From Streptomyces sp. PKU-EA00015 (GTDB lineage: Bacteria > Actinomycetota > Actinomycetes > Streptomycetales > Streptomycetaceae): DNA of 64,000 nucleotides. The stretch covers positions 1-64,000 of the forward strand of contig NZ_JABZEE010000038.1 of the NCBI RefSeq assembly GCF_013387495.1. The letters are read 5' to 3'. Below the pieces are notes generated by a model. It was not told where the DNA came from. It searched no databases and saw only the letters and a program-made list of their open reading frames with translations. Made by a program: the position numbers and the translations under genes. This document shows positions 31,980-40,086 of this stretch, piece by piece (position 1 is the stretch's first letter; each line of letters opens with the position of its first letter).

Positions 31980-33267
31980 CTGGGCGGGGACCGTCGCCTC
32001 GACACCGCAGCGCGAGGCCCGTCCGGCATCGGCGGACGAGCTGGCCGACGCGGTGCGCCGCGCGGCCGAGGACGGGCTGCGGGTCAAGACGGTGGGCAGC
32101 GGCCACTCGTTCACCGCCATCGCCGCCACCGACGGGCTGCTGATCCGTCCCGACCTGCTGACCGGGATCCGGCGGATCGACCGGTCGGAGATGACCGTGA
32201 CGGTGGAGTCGGGCACTCCGCTCAAGCGGCTGAACGCGGCTCTGGCACGGGAGGGCCTGTCGCTCACCAACATGGGCGACATCATGGAGCAGACCGTCGC
32301 CGGCGCCACCTCGACCGGCACCCACGGCACCGGCCGGGAATCGGCGTCGCTCGCCGCGCAGATCAAGGGCCTCGAGCTGGTGACGGCGGACGGCTCGCTG
32401 CTCACGTGCTCCGAGAAGGGCACCGCCGAAGAACGAGCGGTCTTCGCGGCGGCCCGCATCGGGCTCGGCGCCCTGGGCGTGGTCACCGCGATCACGTTCG
32501 CCGTGGAACCGGTCTTCCTGCTGACCGCCCGCGAGGAACCGATGCCCCTCGACCGGGTGCTCGCGGACTTCGACGCGCTCCACGCGGAGAACGAGCACTT
32601 CGAGTTCTACTGGTTCCCGCACACCGGCAACTGCAACACCAAGCGCAACAACCGCAGTGCCGGACCCGCCGCCCCGGCCGGTGCCGTGCGCGGCTGGATC
32701 GACGACGAGCTGCTGTCCAACGGGGTGTTCCAGGTCGCCTGTTCGGTCGGCCGCGCCTTCCCGGCGGCGGTCCCGGCCATCGCCCGTGTCTCCAGCAGAG
32801 CCCTGTCCGCCCGCACGTACACGGACATTCCCTACAAGGTCTTCACATCTCCGCGCCGGGTGCGGTTCGTGGAGATGGAGTACGCCGTGCCGCGCGAGGC
32901 GGTGGTCGACGTGCTGCGCGAGTTGCGGGCCATGGTGGACCGCTCGCCGCTGCGCATCAGCTTCCCCGTGGAGGTCCGCACCGCCCCGGCGGACGACATC
33001 ACGCTCTCGACGGCGTCGGGCCGGGAGAGCGCGTACGTCGCCGTCCACATGTACCGGGGGACGCCGTACCGCTCCTACTTCACCGCCGTCGAGCGGATCA
33101 TGACCGCGCACGCCGGACGCCCGCACTGGGGCAAGATCCACACGCGGGACGCCGCGTACCTCGCCGAGGTGTACCCCGGATTCGGCGAGTTCACGGCACT
33201 CAGGGACCGGCTGGATCCGGGCCGGATGTTCCAGAACCCCTATCTGCGGCGGGTCCTGGGCGACTGA
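31930..33267 (+). CDS. FAD-linked oxidase, D-arabinono-1,4-lactone/alditol oxidase family
   Basis: 445 residues from GTG 31930, with GGGAGGGA upstream inside the MFS gene. The PCMH FAD domain shows TVGSGHSFTAIAATDG, in which the His is the usual site of covalent FAD, then NMGDIMEQTVAGATSTGTHG. The ALO C-terminal domain has FEFYWFPHT, the NGVFQVACSVGR region and HWGKIHT near the end, followed by DPGRMFQNPYLRRVLG. It would oxidise an alditol or aldonolactone with oxygen, releasing hydrogen peroxide. Coupling to an MFS carrier suggests uptake and oxidation of one substrate. Confidence 0.88.
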   Translation: MSGTRNSPKSVKSTWRNWAGTVASTPQREARPASADELADAVRRAAEDGLRVKTVGSGHSFTAIAATDGLLIRPDLLTGIRRIDRSEMTVTVESGTPLKRLNAALAREGLSLTNMGDIMEQTVAGATSTGTHGTGRESASLAAQIKGLELVTADGSLLTCSEKGTAEERAVFAAARIGLGALGVVTAITFAVEPVFLLTAREEPMPLDRVLADFDALHAENEHFEFYWFPHTGNCNTKRNNRSAGPAAPAGAVRGWIDDELLSNGVFQVACSVGRAFPAAVPAIARVSSRALSARTYTDIPYKVFTSPRRVRFVEMEYAVPREAVVDVLRELRAMVDRSPLRISFPVEVRTAPADDITLSTASGRESAYVAVHMYRGTPYRSYFTAVERIMTAHAGRPHWGKIHTRDAAYLAEVYPGFGEFTALRDRLDPGRMFQNPYLRRVLGD

Positions 33268-34191
33268 CCGGAGCAGGCGCCTGGCCGCCCGGTCGCCGTC
33301 CGCAGACGACGGGCCGCCCGGGTCACGGTCCGGCCGGAGCCGTTCCGGTGCCCTCTGCGGGTGCGGTTCCGAGGTCCGGGTCGTCGTTCTCCGTGCCGGC
33401 GTCGGACGTGGACGGCGACGGTGCCGCGGGCGTCGGTGCGGTGACCCCCGGTGCCCGGGGCGGCGGACTGCGACGGCGGGCGCGGGGCCCGTAGGCGGGT
33501 GCCGTACGTGCTCGCTTCCCCGAACTGGCCCTCGGCAGGGGCGTTCCGCCCCTCCGACGGGCAGCCGGTGAACGTCCGGGTGGCATCGGCGGCAGGGGCC
33601 CGGCCGTCCTTCGGCCTTGCCTGGACGGTGACTTCGCGCAGCTGCTCGCCGGTTCTGCTGAACACGTGCTGGATCAGCGGACCGCCGCAGGTGACCACCA
33701 CACTGACGACTCCGGCGCGGATGACAGTCCGTAGACGCCCAGTTGGGACGCGGGCACCCCGCGGCGAGCGCGCTGCCCTCGGCCTGAGGCACGCTCAGGT
33801 CGATTCGCGAGCCTGTCGCGGCCGGCTCGATCGGCGAGCCCGTCGCCTCCCGGGCGGCGTGCTCCCGCCCGTTCGTCCCTCTGTTCCGCTTCTGCCGCAT
33901 CTCCCGCCTCTGTCCACCCATCTGCCCGACGTGCACCAAGGAGTGACAGATGGGCGAAGCGGATAGTTCCGTTTCCGCCCTTCCTGTGAAGCACAACACC
34001 TGGTCACCCCCGGTTCGGTGACCCAACTCCCACCCCCGGCGAGAAGTTCGGCGGCGCGGCAGTCCACCCCGATGGCCCGAATGGAGTACTGTGGCGAGCC
34101 CTGGGCCCAAGCACCTTCACGGTGTTCGGACCCCAGGTAGGGGGCCGAAAGCGGCGCTCGATCCGGCGGCGCCGCGGCACCGCACGGGAAT
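33268..34191. other. Long interval without an intact gene
   Basis: Apart from the decayed reading frame listed for 33290-33990 I see no supported gene, RNA or repeat family here. The segment 33991-34191 lies upstream of sepH and lacks long open frames with streptomycete codon use. Confidence 0.5.
33290..33990 (-). pseudogene. Possible decayed secreted protein gene (frameshifted)
   Basis: On the minus strand coding-like sequence switches frames: SVPQAEGSALAAGCPRPNW near 33770, then TVIRAGVVSVVVTCGGPLIQHVF with EQLREVTVQARPKDGR and TRTFTGCPSEGR near 33540-33720, then an acidic Pro/Thr/Ser end (PSTSDAGTENDDPD) near 33330-33420. Together they read like one small extracytoplasmic protein with conserved cysteines, broken by two shifts. 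No frame is intact from a start to a stop. It could also be chance in GC-rich DNA. Confidence 0.35.
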
Positions 34192-34234
34192 CTATTGCTC
34201 AGAGTGAGCTCCGATCACTCTGAGTGGCAAATAG
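34192..34234. repeat. Inverted repeat upstream of sepH
   Basis: CTCAGAGTGA (34198-34207) and TCACTCTGAG (34215-34224) form a perfect 10-bp stem with a GCTCCGA loop. Outer CTATT/AATAG arms extend it with a small mismatch. It is unusually AT-rich for the region and lies about 150 bp before the sepH start, so it may be an operator or an upstream terminator. Confidence 0.6.
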
Positions 34235-34384
34235 ATAACCGTGCCATAACGGCGATCAAGGGCCTGTGCCCGACACGCCGGGCAACTCGGCAAGGTTGTG
34301 GCAGGCTGCACCCGGGCAGGCCACACTCGACTAGCGGAAGCAGCGACGCAGGTGACGTCGGCAGGCACCACCCGGGAGGTCCCC

Positions 34385-35431
34385 ATGCCCGAACTGCGTG
34401 TCGTGGCCGTCTCCAACGACGGCACACGACTGGTGCTCAAAGCTGCGGACAGCACGGAATACACGCTTCCGATCGATGAGCGGCTGCGCGCCGCCGTACG
34501 CAACGACCGCGCCCGTCTCGGTCAGATCGAGATCGAGGTGGAGAGCCATCTCCGCCCCCGCGACATCCAGGCGCGCATACGCGCGGGCGCCTCGGCCGAA
34601 GAGGTCGCGCAGCTCGCCGGCATCCCCGTCGACCGGGTGCGCCGCTTCGAGGGCCCTGTGCTGGCCGAGCGCGCGTTCATGGCGGAACGGGCCCGGAAGA
34701 CGCCCGTACGCCGCCCCGGCGAGAACACCGGCCCGCAGCTCGGTGAAGCGGTGCAGGAGCGCCTGCTGTTGCGCGGCGCCGAGAAGGACACCGTGCAGTG
34801 GGACTCGTGGCGCCGTGACGACGGCACCTGGGAGGTCCTCCTGGTCTACCGCGTGGCGGGCGAACCGCACTCGGCGAGCTGGACCTACGACCCGCCGCGG
34901 CGGCTCGTGCAGGCCGTCGACGACGAGGCGCGCGCGCTCATCGGCGAGACGGACGACACGATCGCGCAGGAGCCGAGCTTCCCGTTCGTCCCGCGCATCG
35001 CACGGCTGCCGAGGGACCGGCCGCTGGACCGTGCCCTGGACCGTCAGATCGACCGGCCTGCCGTGGGCCCCGTCGCCGATCCGGAGGAAAACAGCGAACG
35101 GGACTCCCTGACCAGCCTGTTGGAGGCCGTGCCGAACTTCCGCGGCGACATGATCGTCCCGGAGCGCACGGCACAGCCGGAGCCCGCCGCGCTCGACCCG
35201 GTGCAGGAGCCCGAGGCCGAGGAGGAGCCGGTGGCTCCCGCGGCGTCGGCCGGCGCGGGGTCCGCGTACGCGGACGTGCTCATGCCGCGCTCGGTGGCGG
35301 GCCACCGCGACCGGCTGACCGGCACGACGGACCGTCAGGCCGAGGCGGACGGCGTCCGCCCCGGCCGCCGGGCGGCGGTGCCGAGCTGGGACGAGATCGT
35401 CTTCGGTACGCGCCGCAAGAAGCAGGAGTAG
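34385..35431 (+). CDS. sepH: Septation protein SepH
   Basis: 348 residues from ATG 34385, with GGGAGG 5-6 bases upstream. The N-terminal DUF3071 domain (PELRVVAVSNDGTRLVLKAADS, then IEVESHLRPRDIQARIRAG) contains a helix-turn-helix-like motif (ASAEEVAQLAGIPVDRVRRFEG, about 70-95). WDSWRRDDGTWEV lies mid-protein, and an acidic, proline-rich linker leads to a basic C-terminus (PSWDEIVFGTRRKKQE). SepH binds FtsZ and stimulates its assembly during sporulation and vegetative septation in Streptomyces. The gene stands alone between an inverted repeat and a strong terminator. Confidence 0.93.
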   Translation: MPELRVVAVSNDGTRLVLKAADSTEYTLPIDERLRAAVRNDRARLGQIEIEVESHLRPRDIQARIRAGASAEEVAQLAGIPVDRVRRFEGPVLAERAFMAERARKTPVRRPGENTGPQLGEAVQERLLLRGAEKDTVQWDSWRRDDGTWEVLLVYRVAGEPHSASWTYDPPRRLVQAVDDEARALIGETDDTIAQEPSFPFVPRIARLPRDRPLDRALDRQIDRPAVGPVADPEENSERDSLTSLLEAVPNFRGDMIVPERTAQPEPAALDPVQEPEAEEEPVAPAASAGAGSAYADVLMPRSVAGHRDRLTGTTDRQAEADGVRPGRRAAVPSWDEIVFGTRRKKQE

Positions 35432-35441
35432 AACAGCTGTT

Positions 35442-35482
35442 CGCCGAAGGGCCGGCACCGTACCGGTGCCGGCCCTTCGGCG
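35442..35482 (+). terminator. Terminator hairpin after sepH
   Basis: A 19-bp perfect stem (35442-35460 with 35464-35482) closes on a TAC loop. No U-run is present. The remaining 35483-35657 shows no gene. Confidence 0.8.
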
Positions 35483-35657
35483 CGCGGACGGCCGCGCAGC
35501 GGCGGCGACCAGCCCGGCGCGGCCGCTTGCGGCGGGCCCGGTCTCGTGACGAGCGGGAGTTCAGGTCTGGGCCGGCCCATGCCACCGAGCGCTCCCGTGC
35601 GAAGAGCCGCCCGTTCCGAGCGGTGCCGGGGCTCGCGCCGCCGTACCGCGGCGGGTG

Positions 35658-36488
35658 TCAGGACGGGTTCGGGCCCGTGGCGACCGGGCGGGACGGGTCG
35701 CGGGACCACTCCGACCAGGAGCCCGCGTACAGCGCCGGGACGAAGCCCGCCAGCTCCAGCGCGACCGCCTGCTGCGCCGCGGAGACGCCCGAGCCGCAGT
35801 AGACACCGACAGTCTTCGCCTCCTCGCCCGCACCGAGGCCGACGAAGCGCGCGACCAGCTGCTCGCGCGGCAGGAAGCGGCCCGCCTCGTCCACGTTCTC
35901 CGTGGTGGGAGCCGAGACCGCGCCCGGGATGTGACCCGCCACGGCGTCGATGGGCTCCACCTCGCCCCGGTACCGCTCCCCCGCCCTCGCGTCCAGCAGC
36001 AGCCCCTGGCGGGCGATCTGCGCGGCGCCGTCTGCGTCCAGGAGCGGCAGCGCTCCCGGCGCGGGGACGAAGTCGCCCTCCGCGGGCTCGGGCACCTTCG
36101 TCTCCAGCGGCCCCGTCCAGGCGGCGAGTCCGCCGTCGAGGACCCGCACATCGAAATGCCCTGCCCAGCGCAGCAGCCACCAGGCGCGAGCCGCGCCCCA
36201 GCCCTTGTCCCCGTCGTACGTCACGACCGGCGTGCCGGCGCCGACGCCCGCGCGGCGCATCGCCGCGCCGAAGGCGCCGACGTCGGGCAGCGGGTGGCGT
36301 CCGCCCGCTCCGGGCGGCGCCGCCAGTTCCGCGTCGAGGTCGACGAAGACGGCGCCGGGGATGTGCCCGGCCTCGTACGCGGGCCGGCCGTGCGGTCCGC
36401 CGAGCTGGTAGCGGACGTCGAGCAGCACCGGCGGCGTCGGGCCGGCGAGTTCGGCCGCGAGATCGGCCGCGGAGATGATGGGTGTCAT
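35658..36488 (-). CDS. Thiosulfate/3-mercaptopyruvate sulfurtransferase (tandem rhodanese)
   Basis: 276 residues from ATG 36488, three codons inside a longer possible start. Two rhodanese domains are seen: an inactive first (VLLDVRYQLGG, HIPGAVFVDLD, VVTYDGDKGWGAARAWWLL) and a second (LLLDARAGERYRG, HIPGAVSAP) with the active-site cysteine loop CGSGVSA. The CGSGV-type loop matches mercaptopyruvate/thiosulfate sulfurtransferases (SseA/CysA2). It transfers a sulfane sulfur to cyanide or thiols. It stands alone, divergent from the VOC gene. Confidence 0.9.
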   Translation of the reverse strand: MTPIISAADLAAELAGPTPPVLLDVRYQLGGPHGRPAYEAGHIPGAVFVDLDAELAAPPGAGGRHPLPDVGAFGAAMRRAGVGAGTPVVTYDGDKGWGAARAWWLLRWAGHFDVRVLDGGLAAWTGPLETKVPEPAEGDFVPAPGALPLLDADGAAQIARQGLLLDARAGERYRGEVEPIDAVAGHIPGAVSAPTTENVDEAGRFLPREQLVARFVGLGAGEEAKTVGVYCGSGVSAAQQAVALELAGFVPALYAGSWSEWSRDPSRPVATGPNPS

Positions 36489-36728
36489 ACAGGCCATCCT
36501 CGCGCACCGGATCGCCGGACCGCACCGATCGCCGGACCGTCAACGCCCTGCGACGTGGATGACCGGCGGCAGAACGGGCATGCTCCGGCGGGAACCCGCC
36601 ACATCCGGCGCGGCCGGGACACAGTGGGCGCCTCGTGGTGAAAGCATCTGCTCGGGCGCACAGTCCTTCCGCACAACGGCGCGCCCGTCCCCGCACGGCC
36701 ACCACGATGGTCCGAGGAGAGAGTGACG

Positions 36729-37517
36729 ATGACCGAGGCGACTCGGCGCGCGCCCGGCACACCCTGCTGGGTGAGCCTGATGGTGCACGACCTTGACGCG
36801 ACGCAGGAGTTCTACGCGTCGCTGTTCGGATGGGAGTTCGCGCCCGGCCCGCAGCAGTTGGGCCCGTACGTCCGAGGGCTGCTCGACGGCAAGGTGGTGG
36901 CGGGGATCGGCCGCCTGCCCGCCGACCGTCACCTGCCGGTGGCCTGGACGCCGTATCTGGCGACGGACGACGCTGACGCGACGGCCGAGGCGATCAGGAG
37001 CGCCTGCGGCACCGTGGGCGTGGGCCCGCTGGTCGCCGGGGACGAGGGACGGCTGGCCATCGCCTCCGACCCGGTCGGTACGGTCTTCGGCGTCTGGCAG
37101 GCGGCGGCGCACACCGGCACCGCCGTCCACGGCGCGCACGGCACCCCGGTGTGGAACGAGCTGGTCGCCCGGGACACCTCGGTGAGCAAGTTCTACCAGG
37201 TGGTCTTCGGCCACGAGGCGCAGGCGAGCGTCCCCTCCGGCGCGGACGACTCCGCGGAGGAGGACCGTCTGACGCTGCTCGTCGGCGGCCGGCCGGTGGC
37301 GTCGGTGCACGGTGTCGGCAACGCGCTGCCGCGTGACCGCGGCCCGCACTGGATGACGTACTTCGAGGTCGAGGATCCCGACGCGGCGGCGCGGCGGGTC
37401 GTCGAGCTGGGCGGGCGGGTGATCCGGCCGCCGGGTCCGGGGACCGCCGGGCGCGAGGCGACCGTCGCGGACCCCGAGGGCGCGGTGTTCACGGTCGTCC
37501 GGACGGAACGGGACTGA
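36729..37517 (+). CDS. VOC family protein (two glyoxalase-like modules)
   Basis: 262 residues from ATG 36729; a GTG at 36723 is possible but lies too near the GAGGAG site. Two repeated VOC modules are visible: PCWVSLMVHDLDATQEFYASLFGWEF at the start, and PVWNELVARDTSVSKFYQVVFG from about residue 140, each ending in a typical DP-x-G-x-x-F (SDPVGTVFGV, ADPEGAVFTV). Such proteins bind a metal and act as dioxygenases, isomerases or antibiotic-binding proteins. The substrate is unknown. Convergent with tdk. Confidence 0.85.
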   Translation: MTEATRRAPGTPCWVSLMVHDLDATQEFYASLFGWEFAPGPQQLGPYVRGLLDGKVVAGIGRLPADRHLPVAWTPYLATDDADATAEAIRSACGTVGVGPLVAGDEGRLAIASDPVGTVFGVWQAAAHTGTAVHGAHGTPVWNELVARDTSVSKFYQVVFGHEAQASVPSGADDSAEEDRLTLLVGGRPVASVHGVGNALPRDRGPHWMTYFEVEDPDAAARRVVELGGRVIRPPGPGTAGREATVADPEGAVFTVVRTERD

Positions 37518-37562
37518 GGCGACCGAGGCGGACTCAGGCGCGGGCGCGCCGGCGGCTCGTGG

Positions 37563-38213
37563 TCAGGCGCTCCCCACGGGCAGGACGTCCGGGGACAGGG
37601 CGGCCGCGCGGGCCGTGGCCGCCGTCATCCGGCGCCGGTGGTGGCGCCGGCACAGCACCTCGTAACCGATCTCGTCCGGCGACTGGTTGACGTCGCCGAC
37701 CACGACCTGCGCGCCCTCGACGACCATCTCGCCGCCGACGGTACGGGCGTTGTGCGTGGCGCGCGCACCGCACCAGCACAGGGCCTCGACCTGCAACACC
37801 TCGACGCGGTCGGCCAGTTCGACGAGCCGCTGCGAGCCGGGGAAGAGCTTGGAGCGGAAGTCGGTGGTGATGCCGAAGGCGAAGACGTCCAGCTCCAGGT
37901 CATCGACGATGCGCGCCAGTTGGTCGACCTGCTCGGGCGCGAGGAACTGCGCCTCGTCGGCGATCACGTAGTCGCAACGGCCGCCCTTGGAGAGCCGGTC
38001 GACGAGGTACGCGTAGAAGTCGAAGCCCACGGCCGCCTCGACGGCGTCCGTGACCAGCCCGAGACGCGAGGACAGCTTGCCCTCGCCCGCACGGTCGTCC
38101 CGCGTGAAGATCATGCCCTGCAGGCCGCGCGCCGACCGGTTGTGCTCGATCTGAAGAGCGAGGGTGCTCTTTCCGCAGTCCATCGTTCCGGAGAAGAACA
38201 CCAGCTCGGGCAT
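37563..38213 (-). CDS. tdk: Thymidine kinase (type II)
   Basis: 216 residues from ATG 38213. It phosphorylates thymidine (and deoxyuridine) with ATP in salvage. Features are Walker A SGTMDCGKST (8-17), the DEAQF catalytic motif with E87, GITTDFRSKLFPGS, and a zinc ribbon with C146, C148 (CWCGARATHN) and C188 plus H191 (LCRRH). The C-terminus is extended by about 20 residues compared with E. coli. A 49-bp gap separates it from the upstream phosphodiesterase on the same strand. Confidence 0.93.
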   Translation of the reverse strand: MPELVFFSGTMDCGKSTLALQIEHNRSARGLQGMIFTRDDRAGEGKLSSRLGLVTDAVEAAVGFDFYAYLVDRLSKGGRCDYVIADEAQFLAPEQVDQLARIVDDLELDVFAFGITTDFRSKLFPGSQRLVELADRVEVLQVEALCWCGARATHNARTVGGEMVVEGAQVVVGDVNQSPDEIGYEVLCRRHHRRRMTAATARAAALSPDVLPVGSA

Positions 38214-38262
38214 GAGAGGTCGAGGACCTTTCGGGTCGTGGGAAGCGGTCGGCGTACGGGGG

Positions 38263-39465
38263 TTACGAGCGTACTTCGAGGAGAGGGACGAGCTGCTCGA
38301 CGGGGGTCATGGACCCGTGCATGCCGACCATGGCCGACTCGTTCGGCTCGTTGACCGACGCGATGATCACCACGTCGTCGTGGGCGGCGGCCACGACGTC
38401 GCCGATCCGCCGGTACACCCGCTCGTCGATGCGGTCGCCGAACCAGCCCGCGGCGATCGCCTCGTCGCGCCCGGCCACCCAGAACTGCTCGCCGAGCACC
38501 TCCCGCCAGACCGCGAGCACATCGGACTCGGCGCCCGGCACGGCGTAGACATGGCGGGCCCGGCCCTCGCCGCCCAGCAGGGCGACACCGGCGCGCAGTT
38601 CCCAGTCCTCGTCGAAGTCGATACGGGACTGCTCGCCGAAGGGAATGTCGATCATGCCGTGATCGGCGGTGACGTACAGGGCGGCACGCGGCGGCAGTTG
38701 CTCGGCGAGGCGCTGCACCAGCCGGTCCACGTACATCAACTGGCCGCGCCAGGCGTCGGAGTCGACGCCGAATCGGTGGCCCTTGCCGTCGACCTCGCTG
38801 TAGTACGTGTAGACGAGGGAGCGGTCGGCGGCGGCGAGCTGCTCGGCCGCCAGGTCCATGCGCTCCTCGCCGGAGAGGCGCCCGTGAAACGTTCCGCCGC
38901 TGAGCGCGATCTTGGTGAGGGGCGTCTGCTCGAACGTCGGCGAGGACACCTGGGCCGTGTGCACGCCCGCCTCGTCGGCGAGCTGGAAGACGGTCGGGTA
39001 CGGCTGCCAGACGCGCGGCGGGGTCCACGGCTTCCAGCGCAGCTGGTTCATCAGCTCGCCGGTCTCCGGATTGCGCGCGGTGTAGCCGGGCAGACCGTGC
39101 ACACCGGGCGGCAGGCCGGTGCCGACGGAGGCGAGCGAGGTCGCGGTCGTCGCGGGGAACCCGGCGGTGATCGGACGCCCCGTGCCGCCGCGCGAGGTGC
39201 CCAGCAGGGAGGTCAGGTACGGGGCCTCGTCCGGGTGCGCCAGGATCTGCTCCCAGCCGAGACCGTCGATGAGGAACACGCAGTTGCGGTCGGCGGGGGT
39301 CAGTTCCGGGATGCCCCGGCCGAGCCCGGGGACGCCCTGGCCTGCCGCCAGAGTGGGCAGCAGATCCGCGAGCGAGCCGCTGCCGTACTCGGGAACGGGC
39401 GCGGTGTCGAGTGCGAGCGGAGTGGGTTCGTCCGGCCAGACAGCACTCTGTGCGGGCTGGGCCAT
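38263..39465 (-). CDS. Alkaline-phosphatase-superfamily nucleotide pyrophosphatase/phosphodiesterase
   Basis: 400 residues from ATG 39465, coupled to DUF5998 by TGATG. Metal-site motifs of the NPP group are seen: FLIDGLGWEQ (first Asp), GFPATTATSLAS with the catalytic threonine, YYSEVDGKGHRFG and TADHGM. No signal peptide is visible, so it acts in the cytosol. Substrates may be nucleotide diesters or phosphonates. It is conserved next to the DUF5998 gene. Confidence 0.88.
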   Translation of the reverse strand: MAQPAQSAVWPDEPTPLALDTAPVPEYGSGSLADLLPTLAAGQGVPGLGRGIPELTPADRNCVFLIDGLGWEQILAHPDEAPYLTSLLGTSRGGTGRPITAGFPATTATSLASVGTGLPPGVHGLPGYTARNPETGELMNQLRWKPWTPPRVWQPYPTVFQLADEAGVHTAQVSSPTFEQTPLTKIALSGGTFHGRLSGEERMDLAAEQLAAADRSLVYTYYSEVDGKGHRFGVDSDAWRGQLMYVDRLVQRLAEQLPPRAALYVTADHGMIDIPFGEQSRIDFDEDWELRAGVALLGGEGRARHVYAVPGAESDVLAVWREVLGEQFWVAGRDEAIAAGWFGDRIDERVYRRIGDVVAAAHDDVVIIASVNEPNESAMVGMHGSMTPVEQLVPLLEVRS

Positions 39466-40049
39466 CAGCGGGTGGCCGCCGTGGCTTCGGAGAGCGCCTG
39501 GGCGAAGGCGAGCGTCTGGCGCACGGTGTCGGGGCCGTCCCCCGCCTCGCTCACCCGCAGGCTGAGGTCGTCGGCGGTGGAGTTGCCGGTGTAGCCGTGG
39601 TCGGCGTCGCAGTTCGGGTCGCCGCAGGCGGCGGGCTCCAGGTCGATGCGGGAGACGGCGCCCCAGCCGATGGTGAGCACGACCTCACGGGGCAGGGTGC
39701 CGGGGGTGTACGACTCCGGGTTGGCGACGACCCGGCTGACCACGACGGACGAGATGCGGTCCAGCTTGACCGACTCGGTGGACGTGGTGGCGTACGGCGT
39801 CGGGGAGCTGTCGTCGGCGGCCTGCTCGTCGGTGTGGCTGACGATGAACCGGTTCGCCGTCAGGACGAGGACCGTGACATGGCGGCGGACCTCGTTGGCG
39901 TCGAACGTGGTCTCCTGGTGCACGACGTACGACGAGATCGGCTCGCCACCGACAGCGGCCTCCACCGCCTCGGCCACGAGGGCCGGGTAGTAGCCGCTGC
40001 GCTCGATCGCCGCGCGCAGCCCCTGGGTCGTCGTACCGGTCTTCGCCAT
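39465..40049 (-). CDS. DUF5998 family protein
   Basis: 194 residues from ATG 40049 (MAKTGTTTQGLRAAIE). It is a soluble actinobacterial protein with conserved GYYPALVAEAVEAAV and ETTFDANEVRRHVTVLVLT segments, plus a possible metal pair in ACGDPNCDADHG near residue 150. No activity is known. The stop overlaps the start of the phosphodiesterase gene, so the two are translated together and likely share a pathway. Confidence 0.8.
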   Translation of the reverse strand: MAKTGTTTQGLRAAIERSGYYPALVAEAVEAAVGGEPISSYVVHQETTFDANEVRRHVTVLVLTANRFIVSHTDEQAADDSSPTPYATTSTESVKLDRISSVVVSRVVANPESYTPGTLPREVVLTIGWGAVSRIDLEPAACGDPNCDADHGYTGNSTADDLSLRVSEAGDGPDTVRQTLAFAQALSEATAATR

Positions 40050-40086
40050 GCCGTCCATCCTACGGGGCCCCGGGGGCCCTGAGCGC

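Noticed and set aside
31543..34110. 855-codon minus-strand frame crossing the MFS and oxidase genes
   Set aside because: No family motif; it spans two well-supported plus-strand genes.
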